This document shows positions 22,121 to 32,427 of a stretch of DNA of 37,591 nt, in pieces. This DNA comes from Hepatocystis sp. ex Piliocolobus tephrosceles. Taxonomy: Eukaryota > Apicomplexa > Aconoidasida > Haemosporida > Plasmodiidae. Position numbers and translations under genes: made by a program. The stretch covers positions 17,501 through 55,091 of the forward strand of contig CABPSV020000004.1 in the NCBI GenBank assembly GCA_902459845.2. Direction: 5' to 3'. Positions within the stretch are counted from its first letter, which is position 1, and each line of letters starts with the position of its first letter. Below the pieces are notes generated by a model, which worked only from the letters and a program-made list of their open reading frames with translations, made no database searches and had not been told where the DNA came from.

Positions 22121-24086
22121 GGTACGCACTAACAATATAAAAGAGAAAAAAAAAAAAAAAAATCTTTGTTCCATTTTATTTAGTTAATTTTATTTAGTTA
22201 ACGTACAGTTTTGTCCATTTCTTTGAAAGATGAAAGATCTTCATAAATGATGTAACAGTATTTCTTTAAGTTTTCTGAATCTGTTTTCGCTTTATAAATT
22301 TGTTACATTCAAGTCAGAAATAGGTATATATATAAATATATATGTATATACGTGTGAGGATATATTGTAATAATTGCACATAAATGTATAGCTATACACA
22401 TGTACATATATGTGCCTATTTGACCTAAAGTGGATTAGTTTAGTTTAGTTTAGTTTAGTTTAGCTTAGCTTAGTTTAGCTTAGCTTAGCTTAGCTTAGCT
22501 TAGTTTTTTTTTTTTTTTTTATTTTTTTTTTTATTACATAATAAGTCAAATAACTGGTCGTCCGTTAAAAAAAAGAAGTCAGGGAAACTATATTTTTTTT
22601 TTTGTAAAATGTTTAGTGTTTCAATATACAAATATGAAAGGTTATCATTGCAACTTTTTATGAAATAAAAAAATTCAGGATTGCAAATTTTAAATAAATT
22701 AAGTTTTTTTTTAGTATTTTTCATAATTTCAATATATGTTTTATTTATATTGTTGAAAATTCTTAATTCGTTGCTAAAATGGTTTAATGTTTCATTGCTA
22801 TAAAACCACTCAAACTTTATCCATTTTTCTTGCACCTGCAAAAATATGGTCAGTTCAGATAGTATGTCGCATCAATACATAAAAAGGTAGAATATATAAA
22901 CACAAGTGTGTATTCTACATGTAGTTAATCCAACACTAAAATCGAATAACACATCGATATAATCACTTTCCAATAATCAGTGATCATTACGATATAGTCG
23001 AATGCAACAAATGCTTATGTATGCATGTACTTTTTTTATTTTTATTTAAAAAATATATAACATACTTGTATCCATAGAGACAAAATTTCAAAAATAAGAA
23101 GTAATACATTTTGTAAGTAATTTATTCTATGAATTAAATCTTGTGCAAACTCTATACTTCTCATGTTATATAAATCATCAAATGTCTTTTTTAATTTTTT
23201 TAATATATTTGTGTTGTCATCTAATATAAAATAATCACCATATTTTTTTATTCTTATTGTTTCTTGCTTCCACTCATTTTCTATATTATTTAAACTTTTT
23301 TCTAGTTTTTCTACTTCCTATAGTATATGCAGGCATATGAATACGGAAAGAGGTGATAGTGGTGGAACAATTATATACATATATATATTTGCATGGCGTA
23401 TGTATACATATATATATTTGCATGATGTTTGTATACATATATATATTTGCATGGCGTATGTATACATATATATATTTGCATGACGTATATATGTGTGTAT
23501 ATTCCATTTCGAGAGGGTATTACCTTAATTTTGTATATAATATATTTTATAGTGTTGAAGTATAAGTATATTTTTAATTCGTGTAAGTCATAAAGGGTTG
23601 CGGATTTAAAATTTATTTTTTCATCATTTATAACATTATAATTGTTTAATAGTTTTGTGTTTTTATCATCATTTTTTTGATCATGTAAACCTATTATTTT
23701 ATTCCAGTTAGTGGTTTGTATGTTTGTATTTTGAAATAAATATACTATTATTAATGTGGTGTTCATTTTATTTAGTTCTTCATTGATTTTTCTAAAGGCC
23801 TAAACATGTGAATGTGTAGATGGTTATTTTTTTTATAACATACGAAAATAATGGTGCCAAAAATAAATGGTCATCGTAATAATAATTCCAAAATAAATGA
23901 CCAACTTAAAAAGAGCAAACACACAAGTCTATAAAAAAACTTACTAAAATGTGTTCCACTTCCGGATTTTTTTTTTTTAATTCTATCAACTCGATTTTTA
24001 CCTCACTCAACGATTTATTTATTTCCTACAAAATTAGTAAAAGTGTTTCGACATATACATTCATATATACGAGTTTATACTTAAAA

Positions 24087-24128
<42 letters not shown>

Positions 24129-27100
24129 AGTTATATACATATAAACACATACACATACATCTCCAATTCTCTCTTTTTCTTAACACACCTTAATGTTTAG
24201 CTTATAATATATAACATCAAAATAATCGTTTATTCTAGTTATATACGAATTGTATGCACAATAAATAGAGTTAAATATTTTTATTGTTTTTTTCAACAAA
24301 TAAAAGTTTTCAAACGTTTGTATTTTCATGTTGCATAAAATTTGATCTTTTATTATTTCTTCTTTTTCTATCTCCAAGGCCTTAAATTCAGTAATATATT
24401 TTTTTAGGTTTTCCATTCCTGTATATGCAAAAAAAATACAAAAAGAAAAACCAATATATATATATATATATATATATATTCGCACACAATGTAAGTATAT
24501 ATATATAACACCACATTACCGTTTGTCATCCAAACTCATACACGTGCAGCTTTTAAATGCAATGCTAAAATGTTTTAGCTAATAGAAACAACCACACATA
24601 TGCATATATATATATATATATGTGCATTTTTTTTTTTTTTTTGTTTACCTTCATTTAAATTTATATCTTTCTGCGCAGCTCCCGTTAGTTGAAAATTTTG
24701 CAGAATGTTATTTACTTTTGTCTCGAAAAGGTTTATCTATATTGAGATGGTTAAAAAAAAAGAAAAAAACAACATTAACGAGTGAGTAACATACGAGTGT
24801 AGACCTCAAAAAAAAAAAAAAAAAATAAAATAACAAAAAAAAATAATAAATAAATAAATAAATGAAAAATGAAAGTATTTCCCAACAAGCCCTCCATTTT
24901 TACCTTATTTTTTGTCTTCTTATAATATTCTTGTTTTATTGTAAACATTAGGTTATCATTAAAAAAGGCTGCATTTAACATACTTAAATAAGAAGAATAC
25001 AAAGAAAACACTTTTGATTTATTTTCTTCTTTTATTTTTTTATCTTCATATAATGTTAATATATTATAAATTTCTTCTGTTTTCTGAATGTTCATTTCGA
25101 TGTTTACATTTTCGGATTTTATTGTGTTGATGGTTTTTATGATGTTTTCATAATTATCCATTGAGTTGGTGCAAGTCATAAGTATTTGCCTACAAATGTG
25201 AGGAAATGGTAAGCAAAAAATAGCGATTTATAAACAGAAGGCAAAAAATAGCGATTTATAAACAGAAGGCAAAAAAATAACTATTTATAAACAGAAGGCA
25301 AAAAAATAACTATTTATAAACAGAAGGCAAAAAATAGCGATTTATAAACAGAAGGCAAAAAAATAACTATTTATAAACAGAAGGCAAAAAAATAGCGATT
25401 TATAAACAGAAGGCAAAAAAATATCGATTTATAAACAGAAGGCAAAATAATAACTATTTATAAACAGAAGGCAAAAAATAACGATTTATAAACAGAAGGC
25501 AAAAAAATAACTATTTATAAACAGAAGGCAAAAAAATAACTATTTATAAACAGAAGGTAAAAAATAGCGATTTATAAACAGAAGGCAAAAAAATAACTAT
25601 TTATAAACAGAAGGCAAAAAAATAACTATTTCGGATATACTATACTTATGTATGTGTAGAAAAACGCCACAACCAGTGCAGCGGCGCCCCTAATATTCAC
25701 CCTACCTATAATTGTCCACCTCCCTCATTGTTGAACTGCCCAACGTAGTAAATATAAAATGCAGGTTGTTAAAGAAGAACTGTTTTGAGTCTAAAATTTT
25801 ATTTTTAATCAAATTTAAAATAAAAGAAATGTTGAAAGATATAAATTGAATAGTTTTTTTTTCATTTTCTTTGTCAATTTTTTGTTGAATACTTGTAATA
25901 TTTTTTAATATAATATCATAATATATTAATGGGTAATGTATATTCTGATGTATGTTAAAATTGGTTTGTGTTGTTACAATTTTGTTTATAATATTGTCAT
26001 ACTTTAAAAAACTATATATATATTTATTAGCTTTCTGAAACACATTTTGTGTTAACTGATGTATATAAATAATTCTGTCGATAATAATTTTATTTTTACT
26101 AATACTTTTATAAAAGGAAAAATTTAATTTAAAAATCTCAAGATTATCTTTAGATTCATTAATTGGTACTTCAATACAAGAACAATCCAACCAACGTACA
26201 AATTCAGTAGAAGATAATAATAAATTTGTTAATAATTTTGATATTAATTTAAATATATTTTGAATTGAGTTATTTAAAAAAACATCTGAGTATATATCTT
26301 CTTTAATATACAAACAGGGTCTATAAGAACGTAACACTTTTATGGCAAAATCATTTTCAATTAATGTTTCATACGTACATAAACCTTTAATAATAATCAA
26401 ACATAAACATTTATATATTTTACACTGATATAAATAATATAATTCATCCATTATTTCACTAGTACCACTTTTAGTTTTTTCAACAATCTGTTCAATTTTA
26501 ATTAAAATTTGGGATATTTCTTTATATTTTGTTAAAACCTTTTTAACTTCTTCTATTCTATATTCCTCAAAATAATTAAAAAAAGTTTGTATATGTAATG
26601 GTTTCATCTGATACCAGTCAATATATTTTATCAAATTCGTATTTTGCATTTTATATATAATATTATCAATACTTTGAAGTGAATAACCCAAAGATAAAAA
26701 CACATTTTCTATCTCATTTTTTGCCATTTTTAATTCATTAATATAATATTGTACATTCAAATTTAACCAGTTCACATTATTCGATATGTATATTAATTTA
26801 TTTTCAAAATTTTTTAAAAATTTTATTAATACCCTTTGCTGAATAACGGTATTATTGGCAGTAAAATTTTTATAAAAAATTATTATTTTATTTAATTCGT
26901 GTAGATATGTGTATATCTTTCCTTTTAATTGATATGTGTTAACTAATTCGATAGGTGCGTTAAACGAACAAATAGATATAATATATATATACTCATATAA
27001 ATATTTAAAAAAACTGCTATCAAAATTAATTACATAATAAAAATTTAATTGTTTATTTATTTTTATCATATTAGAACATAGACATTTATTCATTTGAGAT

Positions 27101-30100
27101 ATGGAATCATTTTTCATTACCATATACGATTCTATGATATAGTAAAAAACTCTTTTACAAAAATTGACATATAATTTTACAATTGTTTTGTATTCATTCG
27201 ACTCGGTTATGTATTTATTATTTTTAAAAATAAGAATTGGTTGTTTTACTTTTTTGTACAAATTCAACGCAAATAACATTTTTTTATATATATTTACATT
27301 TGTATTACCACTTCCGCTATTATCCCCACTAACACTAATTCCACTATTACCACACATATTATTAAATGCGTCTATATACAAATATAACTCCTTTTTGTAT
27401 AAAAAAAGTATATTATACATTTTTTTAATTAATAATCTATCAATTTTATGTGTTTTTTTTAAATGTTTAAATTTATCAACTAACGAAAATGTAGATTTCG
27501 TATTTCTTAAATTAGAAAATTGGATATTTATAATTTCTATAAATTTTTTTTCAATTTTACTACATTGTTCATTTAGTTTTTTCATTAATTGCATAATTGA
27601 TTCGTCATCATATTGATATATATTTTTTAACAAATCATTAAATGGTTCATACAATTTATTAATTTCTTTTATAATATTAAGCATAAATTTTTTATCGTTC
27701 ACTAACTTTTCTAATTTTAAAAAACACAAGTCGGTAAAATAAATTATTTCAGAATAAACTGTATATATCGTTTCTAACACATGTTTTAAATGTTTTATAT
27801 TTTTAAAAATTATAGTTTTATCAAAAGACCAATTCTTTCTTATATCAATAACTTCTATATCCAATTTTACATAAATAAATTCTTTTTCATAAAATTTTAA
27901 AACATTGATACATTTTTCGATTATCTTATTAATTTCTTTGGGATCTTTCATACTATTTATTTTTATAGCTAAAAAAAGAATAAATTCAAAAATTAGTTCA
28001 GATAATTTTAATAAAAAAGCAACAATTATTTCATCTGTTCGAAAATGTTTTGACATTAACCAGATATTTTTTATCTTACGTAACACTAATTTAATTCCAC
28101 TTTTTATTTGATATATATTATTATTTTTTAACGTATTAAATGAATTGTGTATAACTTTACTTAATTTTATCATTTCAAAAGATTTTATATGAATATTCTC
28201 TACCTCTTCCAATAATAACAATATATCATTACATAAATCCTGATAGTTTATCTTTACATCCTTTATATTCTCCATTATTTGTTTAAATGTTGTACTATTC
28301 ATTTTTTCTAATAAATTATGTGTTCGTTGATATATCATATTCCAGTACTTAACACTAGTTTTATCATTCTTTTTATTAAATTCATTTATTTTTTCATTTG
28401 TTATAAAACTTTTTATCAAATTACATATTGTTTCTAAATAATTATTTATATTTTTACTATCTCCTTTAAATTTTAACATTTCTGTATTCAAATTATCATG
28501 TGTTCTTTGTTCTATTTTTAAAATATCCTTATAATAATTTAGTATATAATAGAGCGAGTTTAATATATTTCGTTGCTTGCAAATTGTGTCCGATTCTGTT
28601 TTTTTCACTGTGTCTGATTCTGTTTTTGTCACTGTGTCAGATCCTTTTTTGTCATAGCTTATTATGTCATGTGCACTTTTATTCTTTTCACTTTCGTCTT
28701 TACTTCCTCTCTCTAAAGTAATAGTGGCCTTCCCTTCTAATGTTTCATTGTTTATTGTATCCTTTGTATATAGTGTACTTATTTTTTTATTACTCATTCC
28801 TAATACTTGGTTATCACTCTTTCCCAATTCTTTCCACTCATTTTGCTCCTTACAAAGTATTTCTAATTCTCCTTTTTCTATAATGTCTAAATATTGATTC
28901 TCGTTAAATTGCTTTGAATCTAATTTGTTGTAAAAAAGTATTTCATCCTTTTTTAAATTAGTTATCTTATTTAAAATATCATCTAATTTAAATTTTTCTT
29001 GTATTTCTTTTCCCATGTATTTATTAAAATCATTATTTTTTTTTAATAAACACAAAAAATAAGGTATAAAAAATGTCTTGAAATATGTCTTATAATTTTT
29101 TATATAATTCGAACTTAAATTCCCATAAGTATAATTATTATTAAAATATTCGTCTAAGTTATCACCTATCTGATCGTTCCCAATTTTTAACAGATAAACG
29201 ATGTGCTTTGTAACGATTTTTTTCGTGTCACTATGGGTAGTTTTGTTTGGGTCAGCTTCCTTTAAGTCAGTTTGGTTTGGTTCAGCTTCATTTGGGTCAG
29301 TTACGCTTGGTTCGTCTGTGCTTAAATTAGATGTACTTAAATTAGATGTAATTAAATTAGATGTACTTAAATTAGATGTACTTAAATTAGATGTACTTAA
29401 ATTAGATGTACTTAAATTAGATGTACTTAAATTAGATGTACTTAAATTAGATGTAATTAAATTAGATGTACTTAAATTAGATGTACTTAAATTAGATGTA
29501 CTTAAATTAGATGTAATTAAATTAGATGTACTTAAATTAGATGTACTTAAATTAGATGTAATTAAATTGGCGGTTCTCGATTTGGTTGTTGTATCATCCG
29601 AAAGCGAACTAACATCCAATACATTTTTCTCGTTCAATGGATCATTTAAAGATATAGTATCTAAACTCATATGTAACATATAACGAATATGTTTTATTTT
29701 TTTATTTATTTGTGCTTTATCATATTCTTTTTCATTTGGTAAGTTACAATGTTCGTCATCAGTTGATACTTTTTTATTTGGACTTATGATACAAGTACTA
29801 TTGTAACCGCTATTGTTACTTTCGGTAATATTTTTATTTCCCTCTGATGTGTTATCATTTTTGGATATGTTTTCATCAGATTCTTCGCAACTTTGGTGTT
29901 CTGCATGGTTAATTAGCAAATTGTGTTTGTTTATTTGTTTTTTTTTTTTTGCTTAGACTATTTTGTACGACATAGTAGTTATAAATATATATATATATAT
30001 ATTTTTTTATTTATTTTTTTTTTTTTTTTTTTTTTTTGAGAGTAAATTAATGGGGGAAAATATGCTAAATACTAATATGTATAATATTGTTAATGCGAAT

Positions 30101-30527
30101 ATGTAATAATTTGTTACTACAATAATAAGTAAAACCGTTATAATTACAACTGTTGTTATTGCAACTATCACTATTACAATTGCTACTATCACAAATGGTC
30201 CTATTTCGCAATTTTTGATAAAATACTTACCAGAGATATATCTATATACAACGAAAAATAAAGTAGTGTTAACTTGAGAAGATAAAAAATAACTGTTGAA
30301 ATTTGCTTGATTCTTTTCCTAATAAATTAAGAAAAAATGAATAAATAAAATAATGATGTGATACTTTTGTTATTGTACAAAAAAAAAAAAAAATAAATAA
30401 ATAAAAAAAAATTCCAATAATAATACTATAAACATACATCTTGTATATAAGTGTCAAAAACATCATGTGGTATCCCTAAAAGTGCAATGATTTTTTTTTT
30501 TATAAACAATTCAAATTCCTGATGCAT
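5265..30527 (-). CDS. Dynein heavy chain, about 34 exons, about 5,890 aa
   Basis: Exons 5' to 3' on the minus strand: 30527-30438, 30318-30231, 29951-25706, 25189-24904, 24736-24649, 24418-24189, 24025-23945, 23799-23524, 23317-23066, 22835-22538, 22289-22207, 22027-21870, 21753-21612, 21456-21236, 20873-20713, 20466-20395, 20225-20139, 19872-19779, 19678-19270, 19056-18813, 18672-18470, 18156-17038, 16746-16620, 16395-16202, 15965-15714, 15530-15343, 15203-15131 (3' end unsure), 14942-14872, 14752-14273, 14021-10361, 9852-7809, 7483-7291, 6989-5796, 5522-5265. All junctions except 27/28 are GT-AG and phase-consistent. The start ATG opens MHQEFELFIKKKIIALLGI. Domain order is that of a full dynein heavy chain: the microtubule minus-end motor of cytoplasm or axoneme. 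In Plasmodium an axonemal role in male gametes is plausible but inferred. Domain blocks are listed separately. From memory the P. falciparum counterpart is PF3D7_1202300. Confidence 0.9.
6605..6740 (-). repeat. 12-bp repeats coding EVGT/VAGT in the dynein C-terminal domain
   Basis: Plus-strand units gtaccaacttcc and gtaccagctacc alternate about ten times. On the minus strand they code GTEV and GTVA tetrapeptides in frame with exon 33. The repeat lies in a disordered insert after the AAA6-to-C-terminal linker. Confidence 0.88.
8930..8998 (-). repeat. 12-bp repeat coding EGVK in AAA6
   Basis: Four to five copies of a 12-bp unit (plus strand aacaccttcctt) code EGVK on the minus strand, in frame inside exon 31. 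They lie between two conserved AAA6 segments. Confidence 0.85.
9858..10270. repeat. 22-bp minisatellite in dynein intron 30
   Basis: About 18 copies of a unit close to gaaatggtaaggaaatagtaaa fill nearly all of the intron between exons 30 and 31. On the transcribed (minus) strand it is C/T-rich (tttaccatttctttactatttc), forming a very long pyrimidine tract up to the TTTTGCAG acceptor of exon 31. The reading frame over it is not coding. Confidence 0.88.
11050..11990 (-). other. Dynein stalk coiled coil and microtubule-binding tip
   Basis: This part of exon 30 codes antiparallel coiled-coil arms around a small globular tip. Arm 1 runs through KNVFDDYNKMDYEIKHISEV to AEQKIEEEGITI. The tip follows, with NWNYFKNAISKDQFTKFFF matching the usual W-x2-x-KMM-NDPNFLKRL segment, then KKIKELVGH (usual KIRKYI) and ISKIKQVNNMFTHLYEYC (usual KVSKACKSMCLWVRAM). 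Arm 2 runs from YNEYYKIACEIKED to LNLLNKYLTPI. In known dyneins this tip binds the tubulin dimer. Its size is normal, with no truncation, so microtubule binding is plausible. Confidence 0.82.
12045..12175 (-). repeat. 12-bp repeat coding SENK at the stalk base
   Basis: Plus-strand units of the type ttctcgcttttg code SENK on the minus strand, grading into ENES and ENGR. They lie in frame in exon 30. The unit is 12 bp, as in the AGTK and EGVK repeats of the same gene. Confidence 0.88.
12770..12920 (-). repeat. 12-bp repeat coding AGTK / STK in dynein insert 1
   Basis: About twelve copies of a 12-bp unit (plus strand tttgtacctgct and variants) code AGTK, TSTK and ADTK on the minus strand. The antisense Cys/Phe-rich and Val/Pro-rich frames over it are not genes. 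Confidence 0.88.
13800..14942 (-). other. Dynein AAA4 without a recognisable P-loop, exons 28-30 start
   Basis: Residues about 3255-3515. Exon 29 has LFVEFYFDKLLEIYRHIHKN, matching the usual LVLFDDALEHLTRIHRILR just before the AAA4 P-loop. The P-loop position reads SSMIICMNKKQATSLL instead of a GVGGSGKQSL-like motif, so no glycines and no aligned Lys remain. Exon 30 begins MKQKTYVCIIHEKRF and reaches INIIN IDCWYKEQYISY, equivalent to the usual CTIDWFTEWP. Exon 29 to 30 joins at ATA|GTAAGT and CAG|ATG in phase 0; the ATG at 14021 is an internal Met codon and not a start. Confidence 0.75.
14132..14243. repeat. 10-bp minisatellite in dynein intron 29
   Basis: About 11 copies of gagcacttat / gagcacttac lie between exons 29 and 30, just inside the exon 29 donor side. 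The alternating t/c variant gives blocks of identical copies. Confidence 0.88.
15095..15130. repeat. 36-bp poly-T directly abutting dynein exon 27
   Basis: A run of 36 T (36 A on the transcribed strand) starts immediately after the last recognisable codons of exon 27 (DITTII). No GT donor exists in exon 27 or in the run, so the exon end is unresolved here. Confidence 0.85.
15131..16746 (-). other. Dynein AAA3, nearly intact nucleotide site, exons 23-27
   Basis: Residues about 2977-3254. The P-loop is split by an intron: exon 23 ends LLGSR and exon 24 continues KHCKTTILNE, giving GSRKHCKTT with the exact G-x4-x-K-T spacing. Only the second glycine is changed, to Cys. Walker B is LYVCIDDIH, matching the VFVDDMNMP motif typical of dynein AAA3. 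Exon 25 (AIEFLYNLQRNLCYFENRK) matches the PPIELLRQFLDYGGFYDR region and continues to LINYFSAMIKH, the usual IFSAIL segment. Exon 26 is the lid, ending INIW. Exon 27 begins CETTEAIILNRIMNKQDKKD, fitting the usual W-x-HE-x2-RVFYDRL. Confidence 0.82.
17038..19056 (-). other. Dynein AAA2, canonical P-loop, exons 20-22
   Basis: Residues about 2455-2976. Exon 20 has a textbook P-loop, GKTYIGKST (bases 18922-18945), followed by FIYLDALYGNCYNVV, equivalent to the usual LFG segment. Exon 21 carries YIFVMKLNYLNPII where WIVFDGPVD is expected, so the Walker B acid is not kept. AAA2 in known dyneins binds but does not hydrolyse ATP, so this fits. The exon 21/22 junction joins KIIFE to CNNISLLDPYLLNK at the usual SPATVSR position. 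Exon 22 then contains an Asn/Thr/Ala-rich insert (about 17360-17620) between AAA2 and AAA3 helices. Confidence 0.82.
18360..18440. repeat. Heptanucleotide repeat attttttattttttatt in dynein intron 21
   Basis: About 11 copies of a 7-bp unit (attttt t) lie in the intron between exons 21 and 22, on the exon 21 side. This is simple A/T slippage. Confidence 0.82.
19270..20873 (-). other. Dynein AAA1, degenerate nucleotide site, exons 15-19
   Basis: Residues about 2180-2454. Exon 15 runs YNYDVLENNNLFVNLLPNNK to VLHGHNKTSTI. This matches the dynein YEYLGNSPRLVITPLTDR segment and P-loop, but the P-loop reads VLHGHNKT where GPAGTGKT is expected (bases 20744-20767). Both Walker glycines are replaced; Lys and Thr remain. 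In exon 17, ALIFKNIDKVKVEMLSVL sits where CFDEFNRI is expected, so Walker B Asp-Glu is Lys-Asn. In exon 18, FFTVKSFR replaces the usual TMNPGYAGR sensor segment. Exon 19 (CSNIPINLKRFCKDIILVNH) fits the usual LPDNLKALFRPVAMMVPD helix. The fold is recognisable and the catalytic residues are not. Confidence 0.8.
20238..20332. repeat. 30-bp repeat, three copies, dynein intron 16
   Basis: Three near-identical copies of aaaaaaatggaagtg plus an A-rich half occur in the intron between exons 16 and 17. Confidence 0.8.
20880..21066. repeat. Trinucleotide repeat (aat/aac/agt) in dynein intron 14
   Basis: About 55 triplets, mostly aat with interspersed aac and agt, lie between exons 14 and 15. The apparent Leu or Tyr homopolymer frames across it are intronic; only the end of one frame (RYNYDVLENN onward) is real exon 15. 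Confidence 0.88.
22436..22503. repeat. Pentanucleotide repeat (ttag t/c)n in dynein intron 10
   Basis: About 13 copies of ttagt followed by ttagc (written tagtt / tagct) lie in the intron between exons 10 and 11. The two variants are segregated to opposite ends, with mixing in the middle. Confidence 0.88.
23375..23492. repeat. 29-bp repeat in dynein intron 8
   Basis: About four copies of a unit built on tatacatatatatatttgcatggc occur between exons 8 and 9. Open frames cross it on both strands, as expected of a non-triplet repeat; none is supported as coding. Confidence 0.82.
25205..25632. repeat. 28-29-bp minisatellite in dynein intron 3
   Basis: About 15 copies of a 28-29-bp unit built on gcgatttataaacagaaggc plus an A6-A8 run fill the intron between exons 3 and 4. 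Two alternating variants, tagcgattt and taactattt, mark the unit subtypes. Confidence 0.9.
25706..30527 (-). other. Dynein tail (N-terminal stem), exons 1-3
   Basis: Residues about 1-1475. Exon 1 (30 aa) and exon 2 (29 aa, ending FFVVYRYIS) resemble the first segment of dynein tails. Exon 3 opens with Lys/Asn/Ser-rich low complexity, including the STSNL repeat, and then becomes a helical DHC_N1-type stem. The recognisable core is IWLMSKHFRTDEIIVAFLLK, followed by RKNWSFDKTIIF, which matches the usual W-x-FD region of this domain. In other dyneins this part dimerises and binds intermediate and light-intermediate chains. The exon 2/3 junction (phase 1) falls just before KKKKQINKHN. The exon 3 donor is TATAG|GTAGGG. 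Confidence 0.85.
29326..29575 (-). repeat. 15-bp tandem repeat coding (S/I)TSNL in the dynein tail
   Basis: About 16 in-frame copies of a 15-bp unit (plus-strand reading cttaaattagatgta, with variant attaaattagatgta) code STSNL or ITSNL on the minus strand. The variants differ by one base. Low-complexity DPNEAEPNQTD-type sequence follows. No function is assigned; this is an inserted disordered segment of the tail. Confidence 0.9.
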
Positions 30528-31004
30528 GTTTTTGATAGCAGTTTCGAAAAAATTAAGATATAAAGTTTTCTTAGAAGCATATATAAATACATCTAATTAA
30601 GCTCATATTATGCACATAATCAAATAGGTACATACATAATTACAAACATGTTAGCATTAAAAAAAATAAAATAAAAAACTAATACTTGTTTTATACAAAT
30701 ACTAGTTTCAGTACGTATTTAAATTAAAAAATTTATAGGTAATTGAACATATTATATATATATATATATATATATGCGTTATATGTGTTATATGCGTTAT
30801 ATTCGTAAATAAAACATAATAAAGTTATATAATATGTTACACATTATGCATCTGTTTATATTGTTAAATAAGCACTTTGTACGTTTTATTTGTCTCTCTT
30901 TTTTTTTTTTTGTTTTTTTAATTTATGTAAAGGTTTAAAATTATAAGATATTAGACTTAAGAATAACAAGATTATTTCGTCGTTTTGTCTTTCATCTTTT
31001 ATTA

Positions 31005-31200
31005 TATATATGCATATTATGTATGTGTATATATGCATATTATGTATGTGTATATATGCATATTATGTATGTGTATATATGCATATTATGTATGTGTATA
31101 TATGCATATTATGTATGTGTATATATATGCATATTATATATGTGTATACATGCATATTATATATGTGTATACATGTATATTATATATGTGTATAAATTTA
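31005..31200. repeat. 23-bp minisatellite upstream of dynein
   Basis: About eight or nine copies of a 23-bp unit (gcatattatgtatgtgtata plus tat) lie here. Because 23 is not a multiple of 3, all three plus frames stay open, giving overlapping Tyr/Cys/Ile-rich frames that are not genes. Confidence 0.88.
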
Positions 31201-31364
31201 TATATATATATATATATTTTATCATTAAGCAAAACGCATGGCTAAATATATTAACCAAAAAAAATAAAACAAAATACATAAAAAAGTATATAATACTTAA
31301 CTATGCTAAAAAAAAAAAAAAAAACTTAATGAATCGTGTGCATAGGCATAGTACTTTGTCTAGC

Positions 31365-31395
<31 letters not shown>

Positions 31396-32365
31396 CCCTA
31401 CATAAAATAAATAAAGGAAAATTTTTTAAGAATTTTTTTCTAAAAAAATTAAAAAAAAAAAAAAAAAAAAGGAACATATATACATATGTATTATTATAAA
31501 TATATATGTACATGCATACTGATTCTTATTCCTATTTATAAAGTTATTTATTAGAGTCTGCTTACAATGATTAATGTAATTTTCTATCATGTTCATTCAT
31601 TTAGTATGAAATTACATTGTATCTGATCCTATTTTATATTTACTCTTTTAGACTTCTTTAGAAGCTGTTATTAATTACTTTTCAAAATAAATTTTAAATA
31701 AGCTCATTAGCAAAACGTATATAAAATTTGTGTCAAATACTACTTAAAGATTTGTAAGTAAAAGTAGAAAAAAAAAAAAAAAAAAAAAGGATTTATTTAT
31801 TTATTTTTTTTTTTTAAATGTAGAATAAATATACATATTTGAATGTCTAACAAGACCGGACCCTGTATGCTTGTTCTAATGATGTATACTGATGTGTATT
31901 GTAAATGCATGTAGTTAGGTTGCTTCAGTATAAATCAAATTTTGAAAAGTCTTTTTTCCAATGGAAATCTAAAATTAAAAAACAAAATTTTTTTCTTGCA
32001 AGCTTCGTTTTTAAATGTTATACACATATAAAAAATAAATAAAAAAATAAATAAAATAAGCGTTTATATATATTTATAACAATTCATAAATAGTTGTATT
32101 AAAATCTAGGTATAGACGATTAAAAATGTATGAATTGGTTGGAACGCTAAGTGAGTATATATATACATATATATATAATGCAACATACATGACGTCACTA
32201 ACACCAAAAATGGAACCTTCATGTAGTAGCAAAAATCTTAACACATTAACCAAATATTTACACTAGAATAAAAAACATCCCAAATCAAAACACAAATCCA
32301 AAAAAATGTGTAATTACAGTGTAGTTTACAAAGCCTTCTTTTTTAATAAAACCAAAAAAAAAAAA

Positions 32366-32427
32366 AAAAAAAAGAAACAAAAAAGAAACTAAAAAGAAAC
32401 AAAAAAGAAACAAAAAAGAAACAAAAA
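32366..32427. repeat. 10-bp repeat aaaaagaaac
   Basis: About five copies of aaaaagaaac (one with ctaaaaag) follow a poly-A run in the divergent intergenic region. Confidence 0.8.

Larger units (their letters stand above)
21236..25189 (-). other. Dynein tail-to-linker region, exons 4-14
   Basis: Residues about 1475-2180. These short exons code the DHC_N2/linker, the mechanical element that swings over the AAA ring. Recognisable pieces are ELKKKNPEVEHIL (exon 7), EILSLWIQVQEKWIKFEWFY across exons 9/10 (the usual W-x-x-x-Q-x-x-W segment), FPDFFFLTDDQLFDLLSKT across exons 10/11 (the usual FPRFFFLSNDELLEILS segment), and a helical stretch to YGNYSFKYNYDVL at the exon 14/15 junction, which leads into AAA1. 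Every junction was chosen because phase and family order agree on both sides. Confidence 0.85.

Noticed and set aside
27164..29683. Several plus-strand frames of 68-160 residues
   Set aside because: Antisense to dynein exon 3; the Leu-Asp-Val repeat frame is the reverse of the STSNL array.
5265..30527. Treating the minus-strand open frames as several separate genes
   Set aside because: Consecutive segments match one dynein heavy chain from tail to C-terminus, and all but one junction have GT-AG ends in the right phase.
30985..31499. Overlapping Tyr/Cys/Ile-rich plus frames
   Set aside because: The 23-bp repeat keeps all three frames open; there is no other coding evidence.
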